Below, piece after piece: positions 31,160-39,484 of a stretch of 64,000 nt of DNA. Within the stretch, counting starts at the first letter, position 1, and every line of letters begins with the position of its first letter. A program made the position numbers and the translations under genes. This DNA is from DATBLE01 sp050258035 (lineage in GTDB: Bacteria > Actinomycetota > Thermoleophilia > Gaiellales > Gaiellaceae): positions 4,725 to 68,724 of the forward strand of contig JBLMYA010000075.1 of NCBI GenBank assembly GCA_050258035.1, given 5' to 3'. The notes beneath the pieces are model-generated. The model searched no databases and was not told the origin of the DNA. It was given only the letters and a program-made list of their open reading frames with translations.

Positions 31160-31927
31160 ATGGCGAAGCGACGCCTGGATCTCCTCCTCGTCGAGCGCGG
31201 GCTCGCGGAGTCGCGGGCGCAGGCGCAGGCTCTGATCCTGGCCGGGCTCGTGCCGGGCCACGCCAAGGCGGGGGATCAGGTCGACGAGGACGAGGAGCTC
31301 GCGGTCGAGCGCGGGCCGCGGTTCGTCTCGAGAGGAGGCGAGAAGCTCGCGCACGCCCTGGACGCGCTCGGGGTCGACCCGGCCGGCCTCGACTGCCTCG
31401 ACGTCGGCGCCTCGACGGGCGGGTTCACCGACGTCCTCCTCCAGCGCGGCGCGGCCCGCGTGATCGCGCTCGACGTCGGATACGGGCAGCTCCACCCGAA
31501 GCTGCGTGACGACCCGCGCGTCACCGTTCTCGAGCGGGTGAACGCCCGTGAGCTGGCCGAGCTGCCGTTCGCGCCGCAGCTCGTCACCTGTGACGTCTCG
31601 TTCATCTCCGTCCGGAAGGCGCTGCCGCCGGCGCTCGCGCTGGCCGCGCCCGGATGGCAGGCCGTGGTGCTGGTGAAGCCCCAGTTCGAGGCGGGTCGGG
31701 GCGAGGTCGGCAAGGGCGGCGTCGTCACCTCGCGCGCAACGCGAACGAGAGTGGCACGAGAGGTCGCAGGAGAGGCTCCCGGTTGGGATGCGCAGGTCGC
31801 AGGCGTCGTAGACTCGGGGCTGCCCGGCCCGAAGGGAAACCGTGAGCTCTTCCTCCACCTCGTCCACCGCCCCGGAGCCAGCCTCCCGGGCAACCTCGAC
31901 AGCTGGATCGATGCCGCCGTCGTCTGA
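31160..31927 (+). CDS. tlyA: TlyA-family rRNA 2'-O-methyltransferase
   Basis: A 255-residue enzyme with an N-terminal S4 RNA-binding domain (to about 60: KRRLDLLLVERGLAESRAQAQ) and an FtsJ-like methyltransferase. SAM motif is DVGASTGGFTDVLLQRGA; the K-D-K-E tetrad is suggested by GGEKLAHAL, CDVSFISV, LVKPQFE and GNRELFL. In mycobacteria TlyA methylates 16S and 23S rRNA and its loss gives capreomycin resistance. ATG at 31160 is chosen over 31130 because it gives the family start (MAKRRLD). Starts the block shared with mycobacterial tlyA-nadK-recN. Confidence 0.93.
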   Translation: MAKRRLDLLLVERGLAESRAQAQALILAGLVPGHAKAGDQVDEDEELAVERGPRFVSRGGEKLAHALDALGVDPAGLDCLDVGASTGGFTDVLLQRGAARVIALDVGYGQLHPKLRDDPRVTVLERVNARELAELPFAPQLVTCDVSFISVRKALPPALALAAPGWQAVVLVKPQFEAGRGEVGKGGVVTSRATRTRVAREVAGEAPGWDAQVAGVVDSGLPGPKGNRELFLHLVHRPGASLPGNLDSWIDAAVV

Positions 31928-32705
31928 GACGGTGCGGCGGGTCGCGGTCGTCGCCCACGGCGACCCGAAGGTGATCGCGGAGGCGTGTTCGCGCGTGGAC
32001 GCGATCGCCGCCGCTGCCGGTGCCGAGGTCGTCGAGGGCGACGACGTCGACCTCGCCGTCGTGCTCGGCGGCGACGGGACGATGTTGCGCGCGCTGCACC
32101 GGTTTCTCGGGACGCCGGTTCCGGTGCTCGGCGTCAACTTCGGCCGGGTCGGCTTCCTGTCGGCGATGACCCCGGCCGGAATGGAGGAGGGCCTCGCGCG
32201 GGCGCTGGCGGGCGAGCGGCGCGTGGTCGAGCTCCCGACGCTCGACGTGGACGTCGACGGAACCGCGGCGTGCGCGATCAACGACGTCGTCTGCGCGACC
32301 TCGAAGATCGGCAGGATGGTCGAGCTCGCCTGGGCGGTCGGCGGGGAGGACCTCGGCGTCCTGCCGTGCGACGGCGTGATCTGCGCCAGCGCCACCGGCT
32401 CGACCGCGTACAACCTCTCCAGCGGGGGCCCGGTGCTGGTCTGGGGGCTGGACGCGATGGCGGTGACGTTCGTGTCTCCCCACTCGCTGCACGCGCGTCC
32501 GCTCGTCGTTCCGCGCGGCCTGGAGCTCGTCGTCTGCAACGAGACGCGCAACCACACCGCGGAGGTGATCGCAGACGGGATGGCGATCGGAGAGCTCCCG
32601 CCCGGCCGACGGGCGGCGGTGCGGCTGGGGGAGCGGAGGTCGCTCCTTGCGCTCCTCCCCGAGATGACGTTCTTCCATCGGTACCGCGAGACCTTTGCTT
32701 CGTAG
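31911..32705 (+). CDS. nadK: NAD kinase
   Basis: A 264-residue enzyme that phosphorylates NAD to NADP. The signature GGDGT lies in VVLGGDGTMLRAL, then NFGRVGFL, the NDVV block in CAINDVV, and the ATGSTAYNLSSGGP motif. The C-terminal beta-sandwich ends in the EMTFFHRYR stretch. ATG 31911 overlaps tlyA by 17 bp and is preferred; GTG 31932 is an alternative. recN begins inside its 3' end. Confidence 0.94.
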   Translation: MPPSSETVRRVAVVAHGDPKVIAEACSRVDAIAAAAGAEVVEGDDVDLAVVLGGDGTMLRALHRFLGTPVPVLGVNFGRVGFLSAMTPAGMEEGLARALAGERRVVELPTLDVDVDGTAACAINDVVCATSKIGRMVELAWAVGGEDLGVLPCDGVICASATGSTAYNLSSGGPVLVWGLDAMAVTFVSPHSLHARPLVVPRGLELVVCNETRNHTAEVIADGMAIGELPPGRRAAVRLGERRSLLALLPEMTFFHRYRETFAS

Positions 32706-34323
32706 CCTCCGGATCGAGAACCTCGTCCTGATCCGCAAGGCGGAGCTGTCGTTCGCGCCGGGCCTGAACGCGATCACCGGCGAGACCGGTGCCGGCAAGA
32801 CGATCCTCGCGCAGGCGATCGGGCTGCTGCTCGGGGCAAAGGGCGACTCCGGCGACGTCGGCGCCGGCGGCGCGGACGCGTACGTCGAGGCCGAGTTCGA
32901 CCTTCCCGAGGGGCTGCTCGACGAGGAGCAGTTCGAATCGCTGGGCGAGCTGCGTCCCGACGGCGAGGAAGGAGTCGTCCTCGCCCGCAGGATCTCCGCG
33001 GAGGGGCGGACGCGCGCCTATGCGTGGGGACGCAGCGCTGCCCGCGACGACGTCGCCGCCCTCGGCGAGCGGCTCCTGGCGATGTCCGGCCAGTTCGAGC
33101 AGCGCCGGCTCGCACGGCCGTCATACCAGCTCGCCGTGCTCGACTCGTTCTGCGGCGACGACCAGCTCCGCCGGCGGGCGAACGCGCGCGCGGCGTGGCG
33201 CGAGCTGACCACCGCGCGCAACCGGTATCTCGAGCTCACGCGGGATGTTGCAGCTGCCGAGGCGCGGCTCCGCGAGCTCCGCGCGCTCGTCGAGGACACG
33301 GAGGGGATGGAGGCCGGCCACGAGGAGGCGCTCAGGGAGGAGCGCGAGCGGCTGCGGCATCTCACCGAGCTGGTGGAGGGCACCGCCTCCGCCGCCGAGG
33401 CGCTCGACCCGGAGGACGGAGAGGGCGCCGCCGGGCTCTCCGCTGCCGCGCAGCGCTCGCTGACCCCCGTCGAGCGGCTGGCTCCCGAGCTCCAGAAGGC
33501 GGCCGACGAGCTCCGGGACGCCGAGGTCCGACTCCGCGAGACGGCCAGCGCGCTCCGGTCCTTCCTGACGGTGCTCGAGGCCGATCCGGACCGGCTGGAC
33601 CAGGTGGAATCCGAGCTCGACCGGATCGCCGACGCACGCCGGCGGTTCCGGTGCGAGTCGTTCGAGGAGCTGCTCGCCGCGGCGGCCGCTGCGAAAGCCG
33701 AGCTGGACGCCGCCGGGCAGGGCCGAGACCCAGTCCGTGCCGCCGAGAACGCGTTACGCCAGGCGGAGCGGCGCGCGGAGGAGCTGGCGGTGGAGCTCAG
33801 GACGGCCCGGACACAGGCGGTGCGGCCGTTCGCGGAGGCGGTCGCATCGGAGCTCCGAGGGATGGGAATGGGCGGCGGCGAGTTCCAGGTCGACCTGCGC
33901 GAGCGCGAGCCGGGGGCGACCGGGGCCGACGAGGCCGTGTTCCTGATCCGTCCCAACCCCGGGCTGTCGTTCGCGCCGGTCGCCGAGACGGCGTCCGGGG
34001 GGGAGCTCTCGCGGGTCGCGCTGGCGATCGCGGCGGTCGGCGGCGGCGAGACGATGGTCTTCGACGAGATCGACGCCGGCATCGGCGGGACGACGGCGCA
34101 CGGAGTGGCCGAGACGCTCACCCGGCTCGCCGACCGCGCCCAGGTGATCACGATCACCCACCTCCCGCAGATCGCCACGCGCGCCGACCGTCATTTCCGG
34201 GTCGAGAAGGTGCCCGGCGACCCGACGCATACGCAGATCCAGGAGCTCGGTTCCGACGAGCGGAGAGCGGAGATCGAGCGTATGCTCGGCGGCCGGGAGT
34301 TTCTCGCCACCCTCGACACATGA
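32695..34323 (+). CDS. recN: DNA repair protein RecN
   Basis: A 542-residue SMC-like ATPase for double-strand break repair. Walker A is GETGAGKT (29-36). Two long coiled-coil arms rich in Arg/Glu/Ala (about 150-360) flank a central region, and the C-terminal head has the signature TASGGELSRVALAIA and Walker B MVFDEIDAGIGG. The start is TTG overlapping nadK by 11 bp. Length is typical (550). Confidence 0.95.
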   Translation: MLRSLRIENLVLIRKAELSFAPGLNAITGETGAGKTILAQAIGLLLGAKGDSGDVGAGGADAYVEAEFDLPEGLLDEEQFESLGELRPDGEEGVVLARRISAEGRTRAYAWGRSAARDDVAALGERLLAMSGQFEQRRLARPSYQLAVLDSFCGDDQLRRRANARAAWRELTTARNRYLELTRDVAAAEARLRELRALVEDTEGMEAGHEEALREERERLRHLTELVEGTASAAEALDPEDGEGAAGLSAAAQRSLTPVERLAPELQKAADELRDAEVRLRETASALRSFLTVLEADPDRLDQVESELDRIADARRRFRCESFEELLAAAAAAKAELDAAGQGRDPVRAAENALRQAERRAEELAVELRTARTQAVRPFAEAVASELRGMGMGGGEFQVDLREREPGATGADEAVFLIRPNPGLSFAPVAETASGGELSRVALAIAAVGGGETMVFDEIDAGIGGTTAHGVAETLTRLADRAQVITITHLPQIATRADRHFRVEKVPGDPTHTQIQELGSDERRAEIERMLGGREFLATLDT

Positions 34324-35459
34324 ACGCGCTCGTCGAGTTCACCGGCCCCGCTCGGCTCGACCGGCGGACGAAGCGCCTCGTCCACCGGCTGGGCGAGGAC
34401 GACGTCGCGATCGTCGACCATGCCGACCTCGACCGGGTGACCGCCGAGGAGCTGCTCGAGACCGGTGTCCGGGTGGTCGTCAACGTCTCCGAGTCGCTCA
34501 CCGGACGATTTCCGAACCCCGGTCCTCTCCTCCTCGTCCGAGGCGGCGTGACGCTGATCGACGCGCCCGGTGCGGCGCTCTTCGACGAGGTGACCGACGG
34601 CGAGCAGGTGACGGTGAGAGGTGCAAGCCTCTTCCGGAACGGGACGTGCCTCGTACGAGGGCGGGCGCGCGACGAGCGCGAGCTCGAGCGGGCGCTCGCC
34701 GAGCAACGGGGCCGGGTGACCGAGTCGCTGTCGGACTTCGCCGAGAACACCCTCCTCCACCTCAAGACCGAAGGCAGTCTGCTCGCCGAAGGGATCGACT
34801 TCCCACCGCTCCGCACCCGCTTTCGGGACCGGCACGCGCTCGTGGTCGCACGCGGGCCCGGCCACAAGCGGGACCTGCGGATCGTCCGACCGTACGTCCG
34901 CGACTTCCGGCCCGTGCTCGTCGGCGTCGACGGCGGAGCCGACGCCCTGATCGAGGCCGGCTACCGGCCGGACGTGATCGTGGGGGACATGGACTCGGTC
35001 TCCGACGCCGCGCTCAGGAGCGGTGCCGAGCTCCTCGTCCACGCGTACCGCGGCAACGGGAACGCGCCGGGCGCCGCCCGTGCCGCCGCTCTCGGCGTGC
35101 CGTACCAGGTCGTTCCCGCGTTCGGAATCAGCGAGGACGTCGCATTGCTCCTCGCCTACGAGAAGGGCGCCGAGCTGATCGTCGCGGTCGGGACGCACTT
35201 CAACCTGATCGAGTTCATGGAGCGGAACCGGGAAGGAATGTCCTCGACGTTCCTCACGCGGCTGCGGGTCGGAGAGATCCTCATCGACGCGAAAGGCGTC
35301 TCGCGGCTCGTCTCGCGGCGTGTCGGCCTGTGGCCGCTGGTCGCGCTCGGCCTCACCGGTCTCGGAGCGATCGTGGTCGCGGTCGTCGCCTCGCCGGGCG
35401 TCGAGCACCTGATCGAACTGATCGTGCTGCGGCTCCGCGACTGGCTCGGTCTCGGCTGA
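34320..35459 (+). CDS. steA: SteA-like membrane protein with thiamine pyrophosphokinase-like domain
   Basis: A 379-residue protein matching the SteA/Rv1697 family, described in Corynebacterium as a septal ring component acting with SteB. The central domain has the thiamine pyrophosphokinase-like block GVDGGADALIEAGYRPDVIVGDMDSVSDAAL, but the later ligand residues of that enzyme are not obvious. One membrane segment lies near the C-terminus (LVALGLTGLGAIVVAVVA, about 342-360). ATG overlaps recN (ATGA). Followed by the SteB/MctB homologue and pyrG, the same order I recall in mycobacteria. Confidence 0.85.
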   Translation: MNALVEFTGPARLDRRTKRLVHRLGEDDVAIVDHADLDRVTAEELLETGVRVVVNVSESLTGRFPNPGPLLLVRGGVTLIDAPGAALFDEVTDGEQVTVRGASLFRNGTCLVRGRARDERELERALAEQRGRVTESLSDFAENTLLHLKTEGSLLAEGIDFPPLRTRFRDRHALVVARGPGHKRDLRIVRPYVRDFRPVLVGVDGGADALIEAGYRPDVIVGDMDSVSDAALRSGAELLVHAYRGNGNAPGAARAAALGVPYQVVPAFGISEDVALLLAYEKGAELIVAVGTHFNLIEFMERNREGMSSTFLTRLRVGEILIDAKGVSRLVSRRVGLWPLVALGLTGLGAIVVAVVASPGVEHLIELIVLRLRDWLGLG

Positions 35460-35556
35460 ACACGCCGTCACCCGTCCGGACAACCGCCGGACACCTGCGC
35501 AGAGGCCCGCGAGCCGTCTCCACGCGCTGTGCCAGACTGCGGCGACGCTCTGAGCC

Positions 35557-36444
35557 ATGTTCGATCTCCGCTACCACGTCGCCTCGCTGGCCGCCGTCTT
35601 CCTCGCCCTGATCATCGGGATCGTCGTCGGCGTGGGAATCTCGGGGAAGGGGTTCGTCTCCGACAGCGAGCGGTCGCTGTTCAACGAGCGGATCGCCGAT
35701 CTGAAGAGCCGGCTCGACTCGGCGACGAAGCGCGGAGCCGACCTGACACGCTCGCAACGCGCAGCCCAGGCGTTCGTCCAGGACGCCTACCCGGCGCTGA
35801 TGGGCGGACGCCTCGTCGGCAGCCGGGTGGCTCTCGTCTTCGTCGGGCCGGTCGACGATCGCGCCCGCTCCCTCGTCGAGCAGACTCTCGACGACGCCGG
35901 CGCCTCGCCTCCGCTCCGCGTCCGGGCGCTGAAGCTGCCGGTCGACGTGGCCGCGCTGCACAGGGCACTCAAAGGCCATCCCGTGCTGGCAGCGCTGGCG
36001 ACACCGCGGAAGATCGGCGACCTCGGCCGACGGCTCGGCGCCGACCTCGTCGCCGGCGGCAACAGCCCTCTGTGGCAATCGCTCTCGCCGGACCTGGTCG
36101 AGGAGCGCTCCGGAAACGACGCGCCGACCGTCGACGGCGTCGTCGTCAGCCGTAGTGCCAAGCCGCAGAGCGGCGCGACGGCACGGTTTCTCGCCGGCTT
36201 CTACGACGGGCTCGCCTCCCAGGGCGTCCCCGCAGTGGGCGTCGAGGTGACGAGGCCGCGCGCGACCGCAGTGGACGCGTTCGCGAAGCACGACCTCGCG
36301 ACCGTGGACGACCTCGACTCGCAGGCCGGACGTCTTGCCCTCGCGCTCCTCCTCTCCGGCGCGACGCCCGGTCAGTACGGAGTCAAGAAGAACGCGCACG
36401 ACGGCGTCCTTCCGCAGATCCCGCCGCTCCTCACCAGTGGCTGA
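35557..36444 (+). CDS. mctB: MctB/SteB-family envelope protein
   Basis: A 295-residue protein of the MctB (Rv1698) family, called a copper transport channel in mycobacteria and SteB in corynebacteria. It has an N-terminal membrane segment (about residues 8-29, VASLAAVFLALIIGIVVGVGI), a coiled coil (about 35-75: SERSLFNERIADLKSRLDSA) and an extracytoplasmic alpha/beta domain. Copper transport itself cannot be supported here; no Cys or Met-rich site is seen. The pairing with steA favours a division role. Confidence 0.83.
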   Translation: MFDLRYHVASLAAVFLALIIGIVVGVGISGKGFVSDSERSLFNERIADLKSRLDSATKRGADLTRSQRAAQAFVQDAYPALMGGRLVGSRVALVFVGPVDDRARSLVEQTLDDAGASPPLRVRALKLPVDVAALHRALKGHPVLAALATPRKIGDLGRRLGADLVAGGNSPLWQSLSPDLVEERSGNDAPTVDGVVVSRSAKPQSGATARFLAGFYDGLASQGVPAVGVEVTRPRATAVDAFAKHDLATVDDLDSQAGRLALALLLSGATPGQYGVKKNAHDGVLPQIPPLLTSG

Positions 36445-37645
36445 GCCGGTCGCGGTCCTCGTCGCGGCCCGCGACGAGGAACGGCGGATCGCCGTCACGG
36501 TCGCCGCCCTCCGTGGGCAGTTCCCGGAGGCGGAGGTGATCGTCGCCGACGACGGATCCCGCGACCGGACGGCCGCCGAGGCGGAGGCTGCAGGCGCCCG
36601 TGTCCTCCGTCTTCCGCGCCGCGGAAAGGGGCAGGCTCTGGCGCTCGCGGAGCGCGCAGCCGCCGACGGGCCGCTGCTCCTCTGCGACGCCGATCTCGTC
36701 GGCGACCTCCGTCCGCTGGTCGACGACGGCGCCGACCTCGCGATCGCCGCCTTTGCGGAGCACGAAGGCGGCGGGTTCGGGATCGTCAAGCGGACGGCCC
36801 GCGCGCTGCTCCGGCTCACGACCGGTCGAGACCTGCGCGAGCCCCTTTCGGGCCAGCGCGCCGTCTCCGCCGAGGCCCGCAAGGCGTGCTTCCCGGTCGC
36901 CGGGGGTTTCGGCTGCGAGGTTCGCATGACGATCGACGCGCTCGGGGCCGGCCTCGCCGTCCGGGAGGTCGTGCTCCCGCTCCGCCACCGGGCGACCGGG
37001 CGCGATCCGGCCGGGTTCGCGCACCGGGCACGCCAGCTCCGCGACGTCCTCCTCGCCCTCGGCCCGCTGGCATGCAACCACCGCGGCCTCCGCCTGCCGC
37101 TCGTGGGCTGGGTGGTCGGGACGCTGGAGCCGCGGGTCGCGGCGGTCGCCGCGATCGGCCTTGTGGACGACGTCCGCGCAGGTCCGGAGCGCGGCTTCGC
37201 GGAGCACGTCCGCGCCGGCCGAACGACCGGGATGCTCAAGCTCGTCGGCATCCCGCTCGTGGGTCTGCTCGCGACCCGGCGACCGTCGGGCGCGCTCCTC
37301 GTCGGCCTCGCCGCGAACGCGCTCAACCAGCTCGACACCGGGCCCGGGAGAGCGCTCAAGGCGTACGCCCTCGCGGCGTTGCCTCTCCGGGCACCGCTCC
37401 TGCCCGTCGTCATGCTCGCTCCCTACGATCTCCGGGAGATGGCGATGCTCGGGGACTCGGGATCGAATGCGTTGGGGGCTCTGCTAGGCTTGAGTTCCGT
37501 GGATCGTTTCACGGGACGGAGCCGGTGGCTGGTGATCGGGGCGCTGGCCGGGCTCAATCTCCTCGGTGAACGAACCTCTCTGGGCGACGCGATCGAGCGC
37601 ACCCCGCTCCTCGGCACGCTCGATCGGCTGGGTCGCCGGGCGTGA
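36437..37645 (+). CDS. GT2 glycosyltransferase fused to MraY/WecA-like PNPT domain
   Basis: A 402-residue membrane protein. Residues 1 to about 215 are a family 2 glycosyltransferase: VLVAARDEERRI, VADDGSRDRT, and the DxD in LCDADL. After NHRGLRLPL the protein becomes a polytopic domain of the PNPT (MraY/WecA/TagO) type: GLVDD (Asp244-Asp245), GMLKLVGIP, NALNQLD (294-300) and LGDSGSNALG (Asp340). Two early PNPT helices seem to be missing. A single protein could build a lipid-linked sugar and extend it. GTG start overlaps mctB by 8 bp; pyrG follows with a GTGA overlap. Confidence 0.8.
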   Translation: MAEPVAVLVAARDEERRIAVTVAALRGQFPEAEVIVADDGSRDRTAAEAEAAGARVLRLPRRGKGQALALAERAAADGPLLLCDADLVGDLRPLVDDGADLAIAAFAEHEGGGFGIVKRTARALLRLTTGRDLREPLSGQRAVSAEARKACFPVAGGFGCEVRMTIDALGAGLAVREVVLPLRHRATGRDPAGFAHRARQLRDVLLALGPLACNHRGLRLPLVGWVVGTLEPRVAAVAAIGLVDDVRAGPERGFAEHVRAGRTTGMLKLVGIPLVGLLATRRPSGALLVGLAANALNQLDTGPGRALKAYALAALPLRAPLLPVVMLAPYDLREMAMLGDSGSNALGALLGLSSVDRFTGRSRWLVIGALAGLNLLGERTSLGDAIERTPLLGTLDRLGRRA

Positions 37646-39285
37646 CTACCCAGACCAAGTACGTCTTCGTCACCGGTGGCGTCGTGTCGTCCCTCGGCAA
37701 GGGCATCACCGCCGCCTCGCTCGGGCGGCTCCTGAAGGCCCGCGGCCTGAAGGTCGACGTCCAGAAGTTCGATCCGTACCTGAACGTCGATCCCGGGACG
37801 ATGAGCCCGTTCCAGCACGGCGAGGTGTTCGTCACGGAGGACGGGGCGGAGACCGATCTCGACATCGGGCACTACGAGCGGTTCCTCGACCAGAACCTCT
37901 CCCGGAACGCCAACCACACCCAAGGGGGCATCTGGGACCGGGTGCTGCGGCGGGAGCGCAAGGGCGACTACCTGGGCAAGACCGTCCAGGTGATCCCGCA
38001 CATCACCGACGAGATCAAGGACCGCATCCGTCGCTCGGCCGAGCAGTCCGACTCGGACGTCGTGATCAGCGAGATCGGCGGCACCGTCGGCGACATCGAG
38101 TCGCTCCCCTTCCTCGAGGCGATCCGCCAGTTCCGCCGCGAGGCGGGGGCCGAGAACGTCCTGTACATCCACGTCACCCTCGTCCCGTACGTCGACTCCG
38201 CCGGCGAGCTGAAGACCAAGCCCACCCAGCACTCTGTCAACGAGCTCCGGCGCATCGGTATCCATCCGGACGTCGTCGTCTGTCGGTCCCGGGACGTCAT
38301 CTCGCCGGACGTGCGGGAGAAGATTGCGCTCTTCGCCGACGTCGAGCCGGCAGAGGTGATCGCGAACGAGGACGTGTCGGACGTCTACCTCGTTCCCGCC
38401 GCGCTCCAGGCGCAGGGGCTCGACGACCTCGTCTGCCGCAAGCTCGGCCTCCCGGAGGGCGCCGCCGACCTGGGCGAGTGGAACGTGCTCACGACCCGGA
38501 TCGAGCAGCGCGACCTCGACGTCACGATCGGCCTCGTCGGCAAGTACGTGAAGCTGCACGACGCCTACCTGTCGGTCCACGAGGCCCTGAAGCACGCCGG
38601 CATCCACCACGGCTGCCACGTGACCGTCCGCTGGGTCGACGCCGAGGGGATGTCGCTCGAGGAGGCGCTCGACGAGCTGGACACCGTCGACGGCGTGCTC
38701 GTTCCCGGGGGATTCGGGTCGCGCGGCTGGGAGGGGAAGATCCTGGCCTGTCGGGTCGCGCGCGAGCAGGGAATCCCGTACCTCGGCATCTGCCTCGGCA
38801 TGCACGTGGCCGTCTCCGAGTTCGCCCGTCACGTCGTCGGTCTCGAGGGAGCGAACTCGACGGAGATGGACCCCGAGACCCCGTTCCCGGTGATCGACTT
38901 GCTCCCCGAGCAGAAGGAGGTCGAGGACCTGGGCGGGACGATGCGCCTCGGCGCACAGGCTGTGGAGATCGTCGACGGCACCCGCACGCACGCCACCTAT
39001 TGCGAGCCGGTCGTCCACGAGCGGCACCGGCACCGCTACGAGGTAAACAACCACTACCGGCAGCAGATCGCCGACGCCGGCCTCGTCGTCTCCGGGACGT
39101 TCCAGGAGGGGAGGCTCGTCGAGATCATCGAGCTTCCCGACCATCCCTGGTTCGTCGCCAGCCAGTTCCATCCCGAGTTCAAGTCGCGCCCGACGCGGCC
39201 CGCACCGCTCTTCCGCGAGTTCGTCGGCGCCGCCCGCGACCGCGCCCGGGCGCGGCAGGGTTTCGTCGCGGCAACGCCCTCCTAG
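37642..39285 (+). CDS. pyrG: CTP synthase
   Basis: A 547-residue enzyme making CTP from UTP, ATP and glutamine. The synthetase domain opens TKYVFVTGGVVSSLGKGI with the P-loop, then KFDPYLNVDPGTMSPFQHGEVF. The glutaminase domain has the cysteine nucleophile in GICLGMH and the His/Glu pair in SQFHPEF. Standard length. GTG start overlaps the preceding gene (GTGA). The stop (CTAG) is shared with a convergent reverse-strand fragment. Confidence 0.97.
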   Translation: MTTQTKYVFVTGGVVSSLGKGITAASLGRLLKARGLKVDVQKFDPYLNVDPGTMSPFQHGEVFVTEDGAETDLDIGHYERFLDQNLSRNANHTQGGIWDRVLRRERKGDYLGKTVQVIPHITDEIKDRIRRSAEQSDSDVVISEIGGTVGDIESLPFLEAIRQFRREAGAENVLYIHVTLVPYVDSAGELKTKPTQHSVNELRRIGIHPDVVVCRSRDVISPDVREKIALFADVEPAEVIANEDVSDVYLVPAALQAQGLDDLVCRKLGLPEGAADLGEWNVLTTRIEQRDLDVTIGLVGKYVKLHDAYLSVHEALKHAGIHHGCHVTVRWVDAEGMSLEEALDELDTVDGVLVPGGFGSRGWEGKILACRVAREQGIPYLGICLGMHVAVSEFARHVVGLEGANSTEMDPETPFPVIDLLPEQKEVEDLGGTMRLGAQAVEIVDGTRTHATYCEPVVHERHRHRYEVNNHYRQQIADAGLVVSGTFQEGRLVEIIELPDHPWFVASQFHPEFKSRPTRPAPLFREFVGAARDRARARQGFVAATPS

Positions 39286-39461
39286 CGCCGCGCGACCACG
39301 TAGTCCCCGGATGGGACGGCCGCCTCGAGGGCCGAGTGGTAGAGGTCGCATGCCGGCCGCCGCGTGAGCCGCGCCGCGAACCATTCGAACACGAGGCCGT
39401 TGAGCCGCACGACGTGGCCGCCGGCGCCGAGCGGAAGCCAGTAGAGATCGACGCGCGCCAT
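39282..39461 (-). pseudogene. Truncated 59-codon remnant convergent with pyrG
   Basis: A 59-residue reverse-strand frame starting MARVDLYWLPLGAGG and running VVRLNGLVFEWFAARL...CDLYHSALEAAVPSGDYVV to a stop inside the pyrG stop (shared CTAG). The hydrophobic/charged pattern and codon use look like genuine protein. I recall longer actinobacterial proteins beginning in the same way (YWLPLGAGG, LYHSALEV), so this looks like the N-terminal piece of a gene that lost its 3' part at pyrG. The recall is unverified; it could also be a real short gene. Confidence 0.5.
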
Positions 39462-39472
39462 CGGCGGCAGCC

Positions 39473-39478
39473 TAAGCT
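39473..39478 (+). promoter_or_regulatory. -10 box TAAGCT
   Basis: TAAGCT 6 nt before the GTG of the M20 peptidase gene. Confidence 0.45.
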
Positions 39479-39484
39479 TGGCCG

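Noticed and set aside
28958..32557. 1199-codon minus-strand ORF across accC to nadK
   Set aside because: Antisense shadow; the plus strand carries six well-supported genes.
35460..35556. Promoter for mctB in the gap after steA
   Set aside because: The closest TANNNT-like sequences are not at a leaderless distance and no Shine-Dalgarno is clear; left uncalled.
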